DNA from: Variovorax sp. SG517
GTDB taxonomy: Bacteria > Pseudomonadota > Gammaproteobacteria > Burkholderiales > Burkholderiaceae_C
DNA length: 64,000 nt
NCBI RefSeq assembly: GCF_013376045.1
Contig: NZ_JABMJG010000001.1
Coordinates: forward strand, 248,001 to 312,000
Direction of reading: 5' to 3'
Shown here: in pieces, positions 8,868 to 18,995 of the stretch
Layout: every line of letters begins with the position of its first letter
Numbering within the stretch: position 1 is the first letter of the stretch
The notes under the pieces: model-generated
The model's input: only the letters and a program-made list of their open reading frames with translations
Database searches by the model: none
Told to the model about the DNA's origin: nothing
Translations under genes and position numbers: made by a program

Positions 8868-10202
8868 AGTTTTCGCGGCTTCCAGCGACTCCTTGAGGTT
8901 GCGCCGGCGCCATGCCCAGGTCTTGATGGCCTGCGGCAGGATGCCCAGGCACGAGGCGTAGTAGGTCACCTTGAAGCCCCAGAAGCGCGGGCCGATCGGC
9001 GTGTTGCGGAACAGGTCGCCGGCCAGGATGGACAGCAGCGCCTCCTGCATGCGCCAGATGTTGCGCGGGTTCATGAACAGGCGCCGGATGGCCGGCGAGG
9101 TGATGCGGTAGATGAACCACGAGAACATCTTCGGCCCGTGCTTCATCACTTTCTCGTAGTGCCTGAACGCCTTCTCGGCCTCCTTCGCCTCGCCCTTGAG
9201 CCAATGGTCGGCACAGGTCGCGGCCTCGAAGCCGCTGTTCATCGCCAGGTACACGCCCGAGGAGAACATCGGGTCTACAAAGGCGTAGGCGTCGCCCACC
9301 ATCATGAAGCGGTCGCCGCGGCAGAACTTGGAGTCGTAGGCGTAGTTGCCGGTGGAGGTGGCGCCTTCCATCAGCGTGGCGTTCTTCAGCCGCGCGGCCA
9401 GCTTGGGCGCGAGCGCGATGGTCTCCATCAGGAATTCTTCCAGCGAGCCCTTGCGGTTCTTGAAGTACGCCGGCGATGCCACCGCGCCGACGCTCACCGT
9501 GCCGTCCTTCAGCGGGATGTACCAGAACCAGCCATGGTCGAACCAGAACAGCGTGATGTTGCCCTCGAAGCGGCCCGGCTTGCGCTCGGCGTTGGCGAAG
9601 TGGCCGAAGAGCGCCGCGCTGGCGTGCTTGCGGTTGCGGCGCTTGGCGTCGAACTGGTTCGACAGCAGGGTGTCGCGCCCGCTGGCGTCGATCACGAAGC
9701 GCGGGCGCCAGGTGGTCTCGGTGCCGTCGTCGGCCTTGACCTTCACCGCCGGCCGGTTGTCGGGCGTGCCCTTGCCGGCGTCCATGTCCACGCCGGTGAC
9801 GCGCTGTCCCTCGAAGGTACGCGCGCCGCGCTTGCCGGCGTGGCGGAACAGCAGCTCGTCGAATTCGGAGCGGCGCACGTGCACCGCGTAGGGAAAGCTC
9901 TTGTCCATCGCCTCGCCGAAATGGAACTGGCTGGAATGGTCGTGCCAGGGCGAGACGAACTCGGCCCCATGCTTGCGGATGCCGATGGCCTCGACCTCGG
10001 TGCGCACGCCCAGGCGGTCGAACAGCGGCATGTTCATCGGCAGCAGCGATTCGCCGATGTGGAAGCGCGGGTGCTGCGCCTTCTCGATCAGCACCACGTC
10101 GTGCCCCTTGTCCGCGAGCAGCGCGGCCACCGTGGAGCCCGAGGGGCCGCCTCCGATGACGACGACATCGGGGTCGTTGCTGGTGAAAGGTCCGGAAGTC
10201 AT
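8865..10202 (-). CDS. Flavin-dependent halogenase-like FAD oxidoreductase
   Basis: A 445-residue FAD protein of the tryptophan-halogenase/geranylgeranyl-reductase-like group. The dinucleotide motif VVVIGGGPSGSTVAALLA is at residues 13-30, GESLLP at 50-55, and the halogenase signature WxWxIP appears exactly as WFWYIP at 225-230; GDAYAFVDPMFSSGV near 300 binds FAD. Flavin halogenases use FADH2, O2 and chloride or bromide to halogenate activated rings, but many relatives with this fold are reductases or hydroxylases. I cannot place the catalytic lysine of tryptophan halogenases by eye: the aligned region reads LLPMNMPLFDRLG. AAGAGGGG 9 bases before the ATG supports the start. There are no biosynthetic neighbours, so the substrate is unknown. 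Confidence 0.75.
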   Translation of the reverse strand: MTSGPFTSNDPDVVVIGGGPSGSTVAALLADKGHDVVLIEKAQHPRFHIGESLLPMNMPLFDRLGVRTEVEAIGIRKHGAEFVSPWHDHSSQFHFGEAMDKSFPYAVHVRRSEFDELLFRHAGKRGARTFEGQRVTGVDMDAGKGTPDNRPAVKVKADDGTETTWRPRFVIDASGRDTLLSNQFDAKRRNRKHASAALFGHFANAERKPGRFEGNITLFWFDHGWFWYIPLKDGTVSVGAVASPAYFKNRKGSLEEFLMETIALAPKLAARLKNATLMEGATSTGNYAYDSKFCRGDRFMMVGDAYAFVDPMFSSGVYLAMNSGFEAATCADHWLKGEAKEAEKAFRHYEKVMKHGPKMFSWFIYRITSPAIRRLFMNPRNIWRMQEALLSILAGDLFRNTPIGPRFWGFKVTYYASCLGILPQAIKTWAWRRRNLKESLEAAKT

Positions 10203-10456
10203 GCGCTGTTGCCCCTCTTGTCGTGGTGTTGTCGTTGTCGGCGATACCCCCGGCTCGATTCCCGGCTGGACGGCCGGTCTGTTAACCAGTTGGTAACGAT
10301 CGGCAGTTTAGCGAACCCGCCAGCCCGCTCCCATCCGCCGGAACCCCGCCTTGTCAGGCAGAAGCTATGGATTCAGGCGTTTTCGGCATTTCCCCAGTAA
10401 TAGGAGGCCCTGCTTTTGCGGTAGCCTCATTGCCCGTCAGAAACAAGGAGACTTTC

Positions 10457-12757
<2,301 letters not shown>

Positions 12758-12772
12758 GCAGGAAGGCAGCCC

Positions 12773-12791
12773 AGCGGGAGGAAATCCCGCT
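12773..12791 (+). other. Stem-loop immediately downstream of maeB
   Basis: AGCGGGA-GGAAA-TCCCGCT forms a 7-base-pair stem with a 5-base loop just before the main terminator at 12803. It may stabilise the mRNA end or reinforce termination. Confidence 0.45.
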
Positions 12792-12802
12792 TTCGGTGCT
12801 TC

Positions 12803-12827
12803 AAAACGCGGCCCAGGCCGCGTTTTT
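12803..12827 (+). terminator. Rho-independent terminator of maeB
   Basis: AAAACGCGGCC and GGCCGCGTTTT are perfect 11-base inverted arms separated by two bases, ending in a run of five T. The A-run on the 5' side makes it potentially bidirectional. Confidence 0.9.
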
Positions 12828-12967
12828 GCATTGAGCGGGTGCAGATCGCGCCGCCCGCGCACTGCTTCGATCCACGAGGAAGGGTTCGCACCAATCACGT
12901 GCGGGCACCGTTTTTGCTTGAATCCAGAAGCATTCAATCCCCTTTCATCCAACGGATCGATCTCCGC

Positions 12968-13999
12968 ATGAACAAGCGCCAACTGCTCCAGTCCTTCCTC
13001 GCCGCCTCGGCCATCAGCTTCGGCCTCGCACCGGCCTTTGCGCAGAGCCCGACGCCGATCAAGTTCCAGCTCGACTGGCGCTTCGAGGGACCGGCGGCGC
13101 TGTTCCTGCACCCCGCCGCCAAGGGCTACTTCAAGGCCGCGGGCCTCGACGTGACCATCGACGCGGGCAACGGTTCCGGCGGCACCGTCACGCGCGTGGC
13201 CTCGGGCGCCTACGACATGGGCTTCGCCGACCTCGCGGCGCTGATGGAGTTCCACGCCAACAACCCCGACAGCCCCAACAAGCCGGTCGCGGTGATGATG
13301 GTCTACAACAACACGCCGGCCTCGGTCATGGCGCTCAAGAAGAGCGGCATCGCCAAGCCGGCCGACCTCGCCGGCAAGAAGCTGGGTGCACCGGTGTTCG
13401 ACGCGGGCCGCCGCGCCTTCCCGATCTTCGCCAAGGCCAACAACATCGGCGCCGTCAACTGGACCGCCATGGACCCGACGCTGCGCGAGACCATGCTGAT
13501 GCGCGGCGACATCGACGCCATCACCGGCTTCACCTTCACCTCGCTGCTCAACCTGGAAGCGCGCGGTGCCAAGGCGGCCGACGTGGTGATCCTCCCCTAC
13601 CCCGACTACGGCGTGAAGCTGTACGGCAACGTCATCATCGCCTCGCCCAAGCTCATCAAGGAGAACCCGGCGGCGGTGAAGAAATTCCTCTCGGCCTTCG
13701 CCAAGGGCGCGAAGGAAGTCATTGCCAACCCGGCCGTGGCCATCGAGTCGGTGAAGGCGCGCGACGGCATCATCGACAGCAAGCTCGAAACACGCCGCCT
13801 GCAGCTGGCCATCGACACCGTCATCAACAGCGCCGACGCACGCGCCGAGGGCTTCGGCGCGGTCAACGCGGGCCGCATGTCGCTGATGGCCTCGCAGGTG
13901 TCGGACGCCTTCAACACCAAGACGCGCGTGAGCCCCGACGCGGTGTGGACCGCCGCGCTGCTGCCGCCGGCCGCCGAACTGAACATCCTGAAGAAGTGA
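12968..13999 (+). CDS. ABC transporter substrate-binding protein, NMT1/THI5-SsuA type
   Basis: A 343-residue periplasmic binding protein with a Sec signal peptide (FGLAPAFAQSPTP, cleavage near residue 24). The mature start PIKFQLDWRFEGPAALFLHP and the YFKAAGLDVTIDAGNGSG and VASGAYDMGFADLAALMEF segments are typical of the NMT1/THI5-like family, which delivers pyrimidine or thiamine precursors, nitrate, taurine or sulfonates. The ligand cannot be deduced. ATG 12968 gives a proper signal peptide. The stop overlaps the next start (TGATG), so the binding protein, ATPase and permease form one operon. It is clearly related to the orphan binding protein at 46507. Confidence 0.9.
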   Translation: MNKRQLLQSFLAASAISFGLAPAFAQSPTPIKFQLDWRFEGPAALFLHPAAKGYFKAAGLDVTIDAGNGSGGTVTRVASGAYDMGFADLAALMEFHANNPDSPNKPVAVMMVYNNTPASVMALKKSGIAKPADLAGKKLGAPVFDAGRRAFPIFAKANNIGAVNWTAMDPTLRETMLMRGDIDAITGFTFTSLLNLEARGAKAADVVILPYPDYGVKLYGNVIIASPKLIKENPAAVKKFLSAFAKGAKEVIANPAVAIESVKARDGIIDSKLETRRLQLAIDTVINSADARAEGFGAVNAGRMSLMASQVSDAFNTKTRVSPDAVWTAALLPPAAELNILKK

Positions 14000-14871
14000 T
14001 GGCAGCCGCATCGCAGGACGCGGCCGCAGTTCCCTTCGTCGCCCCTTTCGTCGATTTCCAGGACGTCTGGCTCGCCTACAACGAGGAGCTGCTGCGCGCC
14101 AACCACTTCGCGGTCGAGGCCATCGACCTGAAGGTGAAGCGCGGCGAGTTCATCGCCATCGTCGGGCCCTCGGGCTGCGGCAAGTCGACCTTCATGAAGC
14201 TCACCACCGGGCTGAAGATGCCGTCGATGGGCAAGATCCGCATCGACGGCCAGCCGGTGACCGGGCCGCTGAAGATCTCGGGCATGGCCTTCCAGGCGCC
14301 TTCGCTGCTGCCGTGGCGAACCACGGTCGACAACGTGCTGCTGCCGCTGGAGATCGTCGAACCCTACCGCTCCAGCTTCAAGTCCAAACGCAAGGAATAC
14401 GAGGAACGCGCCCGCCGCCTGCTGCAGAAGGTGGGCCTCGGCGGCTACGAGGACAAGTTCCCCTGGCAGCTCTCGGGCGGCATGCAGCAGCGCGCGAGCA
14501 TCTGCCGCGCGCTCATCCACGAGCCCAAGATGCTGCTGCTCGACGAGCCCTTCGGCGCGCTCGACGCGTTCACGCGCGAGGAGCTGTGGTGCATCCTGCG
14601 CGACCTCTGGACCGAGCAGCAGTTCAACGTGATCCTGGTGACGCACGACCTGCGCGAATCGGTGTTCCTGGCCGACACGGTGTACGTGATGAGCAAGAGC
14701 CCCGGCCGCTTCGTGGTGAAGCGCGAGATCGATCTGCCGCGCCCGCGCGAGCTCGAACTCACCTACACCAAGGAATTCACCGACATCGTGCTGGAGCTGC
14801 GCGGCCACATCGGCGCCATCCGCAATACCGGCGCGAGCGCCGCACAGTCGGCCGCGGCTGTTTCCCACTGA
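13999..14871 (+). CDS. ABC transporter ATP-binding protein (SsuB/TauB type)
   Basis: A 290-residue ATPase that powers the importer. Walker A is GPSGCGKST near residues 54-62, the Q-loop follows in MAFQAPSLLPWRTTVDN, the signature is LSGGMQQRASICRAL near 157-171, Walker B LLLLDEPFGALDAFTRE follows it, and the switch histidine is in VTHDLRESVFLAD. This spacing is typical of the nitrate/sulfonate/taurine family of ATPases. The ATG overlaps the upstream TGA by one base, which indicates translational coupling with the binding protein. The permease gene follows after 13 bases. Confidence 0.93.
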   Translation: MAAASQDAAAVPFVAPFVDFQDVWLAYNEELLRANHFAVEAIDLKVKRGEFIAIVGPSGCGKSTFMKLTTGLKMPSMGKIRIDGQPVTGPLKISGMAFQAPSLLPWRTTVDNVLLPLEIVEPYRSSFKSKRKEYEERARRLLQKVGLGGYEDKFPWQLSGGMQQRASICRALIHEPKMLLLDEPFGALDAFTREELWCILRDLWTEQQFNVILVTHDLRESVFLADTVYVMSKSPGRFVVKREIDLPRPRELELTYTKEFTDIVLELRGHIGAIRNTGASAAQSAAAVSH

Positions 14872-14884
14872 GGCGCAGGATCTC

Positions 14885-15655
14885 ATGAGAAACACCAAGC
14901 AAATCGAACGCTGGTCGCCCTGGCTGCTGCTAGTGGCGGTGATCCTGCTGTGGCAGATCATCTGCTCGGCCTTCGAGGTGTCGGACTTCATCTTCCCGAG
15001 CCCGTGGCGCATCTGGAACCAGTTCTGGGAATTCAAGGAAGTCATCGCGGGCCACGCATGGCGCACCTTCTGGGTCACGATGGCGGGCTTCGGCCTCGCG
15101 ATCGTGGTGGGCGTGCTGCTGGGCTTCGTCATCGGCAGCTCGCGCATCGCGTACGCGGCGATCTACCCGCTGATGACGGCCTTCAACGCACTGCCCAAGG
15201 CGGCCTTCGTGCCGATTTTGGTGGTGTGGTTCGGCATCGGCATCGGGCCGGCGATTCTCACGGCCTTCCTGATCAGCTTCTTCCCGATCATGGTCAACAT
15301 CGCGACCGGCCTTGCCACGCTCGAACCCGAGCTCGAAGACGTGCTGCGCGTGCTCGGTGCCAAGCGCTGGGACGTGCTCATGAAGATCGGCCTGCCGCGT
15401 TCCATGCCCTACTTCTTCGGCTCGCTGAAGGTTGCCATCACGCTGGCCTTCGTCGGCACCACCGTCAGCGAGATGACGGCCGCCAACGAAGGCATCGGCT
15501 ACCTGCTGATCTCGGCCGGCTCGGCCATGCAGATGGGCCTGGCCTTCGCGGGACTGATGGTGGTGGGTGCGATGGCGATGCTGATGTACGAACTCTTCAG
15601 CGTGGTCGAGAAGCACACCACGGGCTGGGCGCACCGGGGTTCGCAGAACCAGTGA
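14885..15655 (+). CDS. ABC transporter permease (SsuC/TauC type)
   Basis: A 256-residue inner-membrane permease with about six helices. The family EAA-like loop appears as EPELEDVLRVLGAKRWDVLMKIGLPRSMPY (roughly residues 142-171), where it would contact the ATPase. AGGA lies 6 bases before the ATG. With the two preceding genes it makes a complete three-component importer, 12968-15655. The downstream gap holds a short tandem repeat and then the convergent regulator gene. The substrate is unknown; because the neighbouring regulator points the other way, it need not control this importer. Confidence 0.93.
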   Translation: MRNTKQIERWSPWLLLVAVILLWQIICSAFEVSDFIFPSPWRIWNQFWEFKEVIAGHAWRTFWVTMAGFGLAIVVGVLLGFVIGSSRIAYAAIYPLMTAFNALPKAAFVPILVVWFGIGIGPAILTAFLISFFPIMVNIATGLATLEPELEDVLRVLGAKRWDVLMKIGLPRSMPYFFGSLKVAITLAFVGTTVSEMTAANEGIGYLLISAGSAMQMGLAFAGLMVVGAMAMLMYELFSVVEKHTTGWAHRGSQNQ

Positions 15656-15666
15656 GCCACCGCGTC

Positions 15667-15702
15667 GATGCAGGCGATGCAGGCGATGCAGGCGATGCGG
15701 GC
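15667..15702. repeat. 9-base tandem repeat, four units
   Basis: GATGCAGGC is repeated three times without change at 15667-15693, and a fourth unit with one mismatch (GATGCGGGC) follows. The array fills most of the gap between the permease stop and the stop of the convergent GntR gene. It is short and noncoding, and a candidate for length variation between strains. Confidence 0.8.
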
Positions 15703-15707
15703 TGCGG

Positions 15708-16451
15708 CTACGAGGCCGAGCGCTGCAGCCGCATCGACACCGAGAACCGGTCCGCCGGGTGGACCGACACCGAGACCTCGAAGGCCAGCCCCTCGGCATC
15801 GAGATAGCGGCGCACGATCTTCAGCGCCGCCGCGCCCTGCTCCACCTGCAGGGCCTTAGCCATCGCCGCGTCCCTGACGATGTCGGCACGCACGTCCTGA
15901 TGAATCTCCACGATCTGCCGGCCATAGCGCTCGGCGATCAGTGAGCTGACGAGGGTGCCTGGCGACTCTCGCACCAGGTCGCGAACTTCCGAATACGCCG
16001 GGTCGACGTACAGGTCGGTCCATCCGATGGGACCGCTTTCTCCGCCGGTGTCGAGCCGCAGGCTGGAGATGCGCAGCCAACGCGTGCCGGGCGCGCAGTC
16101 CAGGTCCCTGGCCACCGGGGCCGCCACGGCCACCTCCTCGATCGACTGCACCTGCCGCAGGTACTCGGTGCCGAAGTGCACGAGATCGTCCACCGACGCG
16201 ATCGAGGGGCGGAAGGTGTCGCGCGGCTTGGTCGCCTCGACGCGGGTTCCCGCGTTCTTGCGCCGCGACACGAGGCCCAGTCGCTGGAGTTCGGCCAGCG
16301 CCGCCCTCACGGTATGGCGGCTGGTCTTGTAGTGGTCGCAGAGCTCGAGTTCCGTCGGGAGCACCGAGCCGACGGCGAAATGACCGCTGGCGATGGCTTC
16401 GGTGAGGTGGCGCGAGATGTCGCTGTGGTGAGGCTTGGATGGCGAAGACAT
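15708..16451 (-). CDS. GntR/HutC-family transcriptional regulator
   Basis: A 247-residue regulator. The winged helix (residues about 8-75) includes SVLPTELELCDHYKTSRHTV and RAALAELQRLGLVSRRKNAG; a UTRA effector-binding domain of about 150 residues follows. I chose ATG 16451 (MSSPSKPHHSDISRHL), with a GGGGG run 5 bases upstream. Longer in-frame starts would run through the operator and promoter. It is divergent from the lyase-Bug-fumC operon, and the strong double palindrome between them (16504-16546) is the obvious target. By family precedent it is a repressor released by the pathway substrate or an intermediate. Confidence 0.88.
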   Translation of the reverse strand: MSSPSKPHHSDISRHLTEAIASGHFAVGSVLPTELELCDHYKTSRHTVRAALAELQRLGLVSRRKNAGTRVEATKPRDTFRPSIASVDDLVHFGTEYLRQVQSIEEVAVAAPVARDLDCAPGTRWLRISSLRLDTGGESGPIGWTDLYVDPAYSEVRDLVRESPGTLVSSLIAERYGRQIVEIHQDVRADIVRDAAMAKALQVEQGAAALKIVRRYLDAEGLAFEVSVSVHPADRFSVSMRLQRSAS

Positions 16452-16503
16452 GTTGCCCCCGAGGATCGCATTCATGGCGTCAAGGGTAAACCCCGATTCG
16501 TCG

Positions 16504-16546
16504 AATATGTTCGGACATATTAAAGTTGAATATGTCCGAACATATT
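16504..16546. promoter_or_regulatory. Large perfect inverted repeat, double GntR operator
   Basis: AATATGTTCGGACATATT (16504-16521) and AATATGTCCGAACATATT (16529-16546) are exact reverse complements, separated by AAAGTTG. Each 18-base arm is itself nearly palindromic around ATGTYCGRACAT, so the element offers two dimer sites 25 bases apart. It lies between the divergent GntR gene and the lyase operon and is strikingly AT-rich against its surroundings. It very likely overlaps both promoters. Confidence 0.85.
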
Positions 16547-16578
16547 TGCGTTCGCTGCTTCCACTTTCAACGGCTCCC

Positions 16579-17961
16579 ATGAACTTCACCCGCCCACCCA
16601 TCCCGACGGCCAGCACCGTCGTCGACTCCATCCTGTTCCGCGACGCCTTCGGCACGCAGAAGATGCGGCAGCTCTTCTCCGACGGAGCGCTGGTCCAGCG
16701 CTACATCGATGCGGAGATCGCGCTTGCCAAGGCGGAAGCGCGCACGGGCGTGATCCCGGTCGAGGCGGCGGAAGTGATAGCGCGCGAATCGAGGATCGAG
16801 CGCATCGACTTCGACCACATGCGCGAGGAGACGGACATCGTCGGCTACCCTATCCTCCCGCTGGTGCACCAGCTGGTCGGGATGTGCGGCGAGGCCGGCC
16901 GCTACGTGCACTGGGGCGCGACCACGCAGGACATCATGGACACGGCGGTCGCCCTGCAGGTGCGCGACGCGCTCGACAGCATCGGCGAGGACATCCGCGA
17001 GCTGCGCGGCGTCCTCGCCTCGCTCGCAAAGAAGCACCGCGACACGCCGATGGCCGGCCGCACCCACCTGCAGCAGGCGCTGCCCGTGACCTTCGGCTAC
17101 AAGGTCGCGATCTGGCTCGCGATGTTCGACAGGCACCAGCAGCGCATCGCCGAGCTTCGCCCGCGCGTGGCGGTGGTCGAGTTCGCCGGTGCCGCGGGCA
17201 CGCTGGCCTCGCTCGGCGACAAGGGCTTCGAGGTGCAGAAGGCCATGGCCGAGGAACTGGGGCTGCGCGTGCCCGCCACCACCTGGCATGTGGCGCGGGA
17301 CGGCTTCGCCGAGGCGGTGAACCTGCTCGCGCTGGTCACCGGCTCGCTGGGAAAGATCGCGCTCGACATCATGATCATGGCTTCGACGGAGTTCGCCGAG
17401 GTCTACGAGCCCTTCGTCAAGGGGCGCGGCGCATCGAGCACGATGCCGCAGAAGCGCAACCCGATCTCCAGCGAGCTGATGCTGGCCGCCTCCAAGGCCG
17501 TGCGGCAGCACGCGGGGCTGATGGTCGACGCGATGGTGCAGGACTTCGAGCGGGCCACGGGCCCCTGGCATGCCGAGTGGATCGCCATTCCCGAGAGCTT
17601 CATCCTCACCTCCGGCGCGCTGCATCAGGCGAAGTTCGCGCTCGGCGGGCTGATCGTGGACGAGGCGCGCATGAAGCACAACCTCGGCATCAGCCGCGGC
17701 CTCATCGTGGCCGAGGCCGTGATGATGGGCATGGCGCCCCACATCGGCCGCCAGCAGGCGCACGACGTGGTCTACGACGCCTGCCGCACCGTCAACGAGA
17801 AGGGCGGCACGCTGGCCGAGGCGCTGTCGGCGCTGCCCGAGGTCACGAAGCACTTCGACCGCGCGGCCATCGATCGCATGACCGATCCGGCGAACTATCT
17901 CGGCCTCGCGCCGCAGATGGTGGACCGCGCGCTGGCCCTGTCCGCCGAAGTGGCGGCCTGA
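16579..17961 (+). CDS. Fumarase/aspartase-superfamily lyase (3-carboxymuconate cycloisomerase/adenylosuccinate lyase-like)
   Basis: A 460-residue helical lyase. The superfamily signature is GRGASSTMPQKRNPISSE near residues 282-299, the second conserved region is YVHWGATTQDIMDTA near 110-124, and the third is GRTHLQQALPVTFGYK near 158-173. Enzymes of this branch are annotated as 3-carboxy-cis,cis-muconate cycloisomerases, but several experimentally known ones are C-N or C-O lyases that release fumarate. No other protocatechuate-pathway gene is near. Instead the gene is followed by a solute-binding protein and fumarase C, which suggests a fumarate-forming lyase acting on an imported substituted succinate. 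ATG 16579 lacks a good ribosome site. Confidence 0.82.
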   Translation: MNFTRPPIPTASTVVDSILFRDAFGTQKMRQLFSDGALVQRYIDAEIALAKAEARTGVIPVEAAEVIARESRIERIDFDHMREETDIVGYPILPLVHQLVGMCGEAGRYVHWGATTQDIMDTAVALQVRDALDSIGEDIRELRGVLASLAKKHRDTPMAGRTHLQQALPVTFGYKVAIWLAMFDRHQQRIAELRPRVAVVEFAGAAGTLASLGDKGFEVQKAMAEELGLRVPATTWHVARDGFAEAVNLLALVTGSLGKIALDIMIMASTEFAEVYEPFVKGRGASSTMPQKRNPISSELMLAASKAVRQHAGLMVDAMVQDFERATGPWHAEWIAIPESFILTSGALHQAKFALGGLIVDEARMKHNLGISRGLIVAEAVMMGMAPHIGRQQAHDVVYDACRTVNEKGGTLAEALSALPEVTKHFDRAAIDRMTDPANYLGLAPQMVDRALALSAEVAA

Positions 17962-18001
17962 GCCGCGACGACGAACCACCAACCCCGAGGAGACAAGACA
18001 G

Positions 18002-18991
18002 ATGATCGACATCAAGAAGCTGGCCGCGCGCGCCCTGCTGGCAGTGACATTCGCAACTGCGGCGCACGGCGCGAGCGCGCAGGCCTATCCGGCCCGCCCC
18101 GTGACCTGGATCGTTCCGTTCGCGGCGGGCGGCCCCACCGATGCGCTCGCACGGGCCGTGGCGGAGCGGGTCGCGCGCGAACTGGGCCAGCCCATCGTCA
18201 TCGACAACGCACCGGGCGCCGGCGGCACCGTGGGTGCCGGCAAGGCATCCCGCGCGCCGGCCGACGGCTACACCATGCTGGTCGGGCACATGGGCTACAT
18301 GGGCGCCGCGCCGGCGCTGTACAAGAAGCTCGCGTACGACCCGGTCAAGGACTTCGCTCCGGTGTTCCGCTTTCCCGACACGCCGCTGGTGCTGATGGTG
18401 CGCAAGGAGCATCCGGCGAAGGACATCAAGGCGCTGGTCGACTTCGGCAAGGCCAACCCCGACAAGCTCTTCATCAGCAACGCCGGCGTGGGCTCCAGCT
18501 CGCACCTCATCGCGGCCCTGTTCGCCGCCTCGGCGGGCATCAGGATCTCGCAGGTTCCGTACAAGGGCGCGGGGCCGGCGCTGATCGACGTGATCGGCGG
18601 CCAGGTCGACGGCATCTTCGACCAGACCAACACGGCCCTGCCGCAGATCAAGGAAGCGAAGGTCCGTGCGCTGGCCGTCACCTCGAAGGTGCGGCTGCCG
18701 CAGCTCAAGGACGTGCCCACGCTCGCCGAGACGGTGCTGCCCGGCTTCGAGGCCTCGACCTGGTACGGCATCTACGCGCCCAAGGGAACGCCGCAGCCGG
18801 TGCTCGACAAGGTGCAGCAGGCCTACCTGAAGGTGATGGGCGACAAGGCCTTCACCGACCGCCTGGCCGAGCAGGCGATCCAGATGCTGCCGCCGGAGCA
18901 GTACACCGGCGCCGCGCTGGGCAGGCACACCGAAGCGGAAGTGGCCCGCTGGAGGGCCGTTGCGGCCAAGGCCAGCATCTCGCTGGACTGA
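18002..18991 (+). CDS. Bug/TTT-family tripartite tricarboxylate transporter substrate-binding protein
   Basis: A 329-residue periplasmic receptor with a signal peptide (TFATAAHGASAQAYPARPV, cleavage near residue 27). The Bug family core motifs are present: PVTWIVPFAAGGPTDALAR, IDNAPGAGGTVGAGKAS, YKGAGPALIDVIGGQVDG and LPGFEASTWYGIYAPKGTP. Such proteins bind carboxylates or aromatic acids for TctAB-type transporters; no TctA/TctB gene is near, which is common in Comamonadaceae. GAGGAG lies 10 bases before ATG 18002. Its place between the lyase and fumC suggests that it captures the lyase substrate. Confidence 0.93.
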   Translation: MIDIKKLAARALLAVTFATAAHGASAQAYPARPVTWIVPFAAGGPTDALARAVAERVARELGQPIVIDNAPGAGGTVGAGKASRAPADGYTMLVGHMGYMGAAPALYKKLAYDPVKDFAPVFRFPDTPLVLMVRKEHPAKDIKALVDFGKANPDKLFISNAGVGSSSHLIAALFAASAGIRISQVPYKGAGPALIDVIGGQVDGIFDQTNTALPQIKEAKVRALAVTSKVRLPQLKDVPTLAETVLPGFEASTWYGIYAPKGTPQPVLDKVQQAYLKVMGDKAFTDRLAEQAIQMLPPEQYTGAALGRHTEAEVARWRAVAAKASISLD

Positions 18992-18995
18992 CGCG

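Noticed and set aside
16435..16578. Longer N-terminus for the lyase, starting at 16435
   Set aside because: It would translate through the double operator and run antisense to the GntR start. ATG 16579 gives the normal family length.
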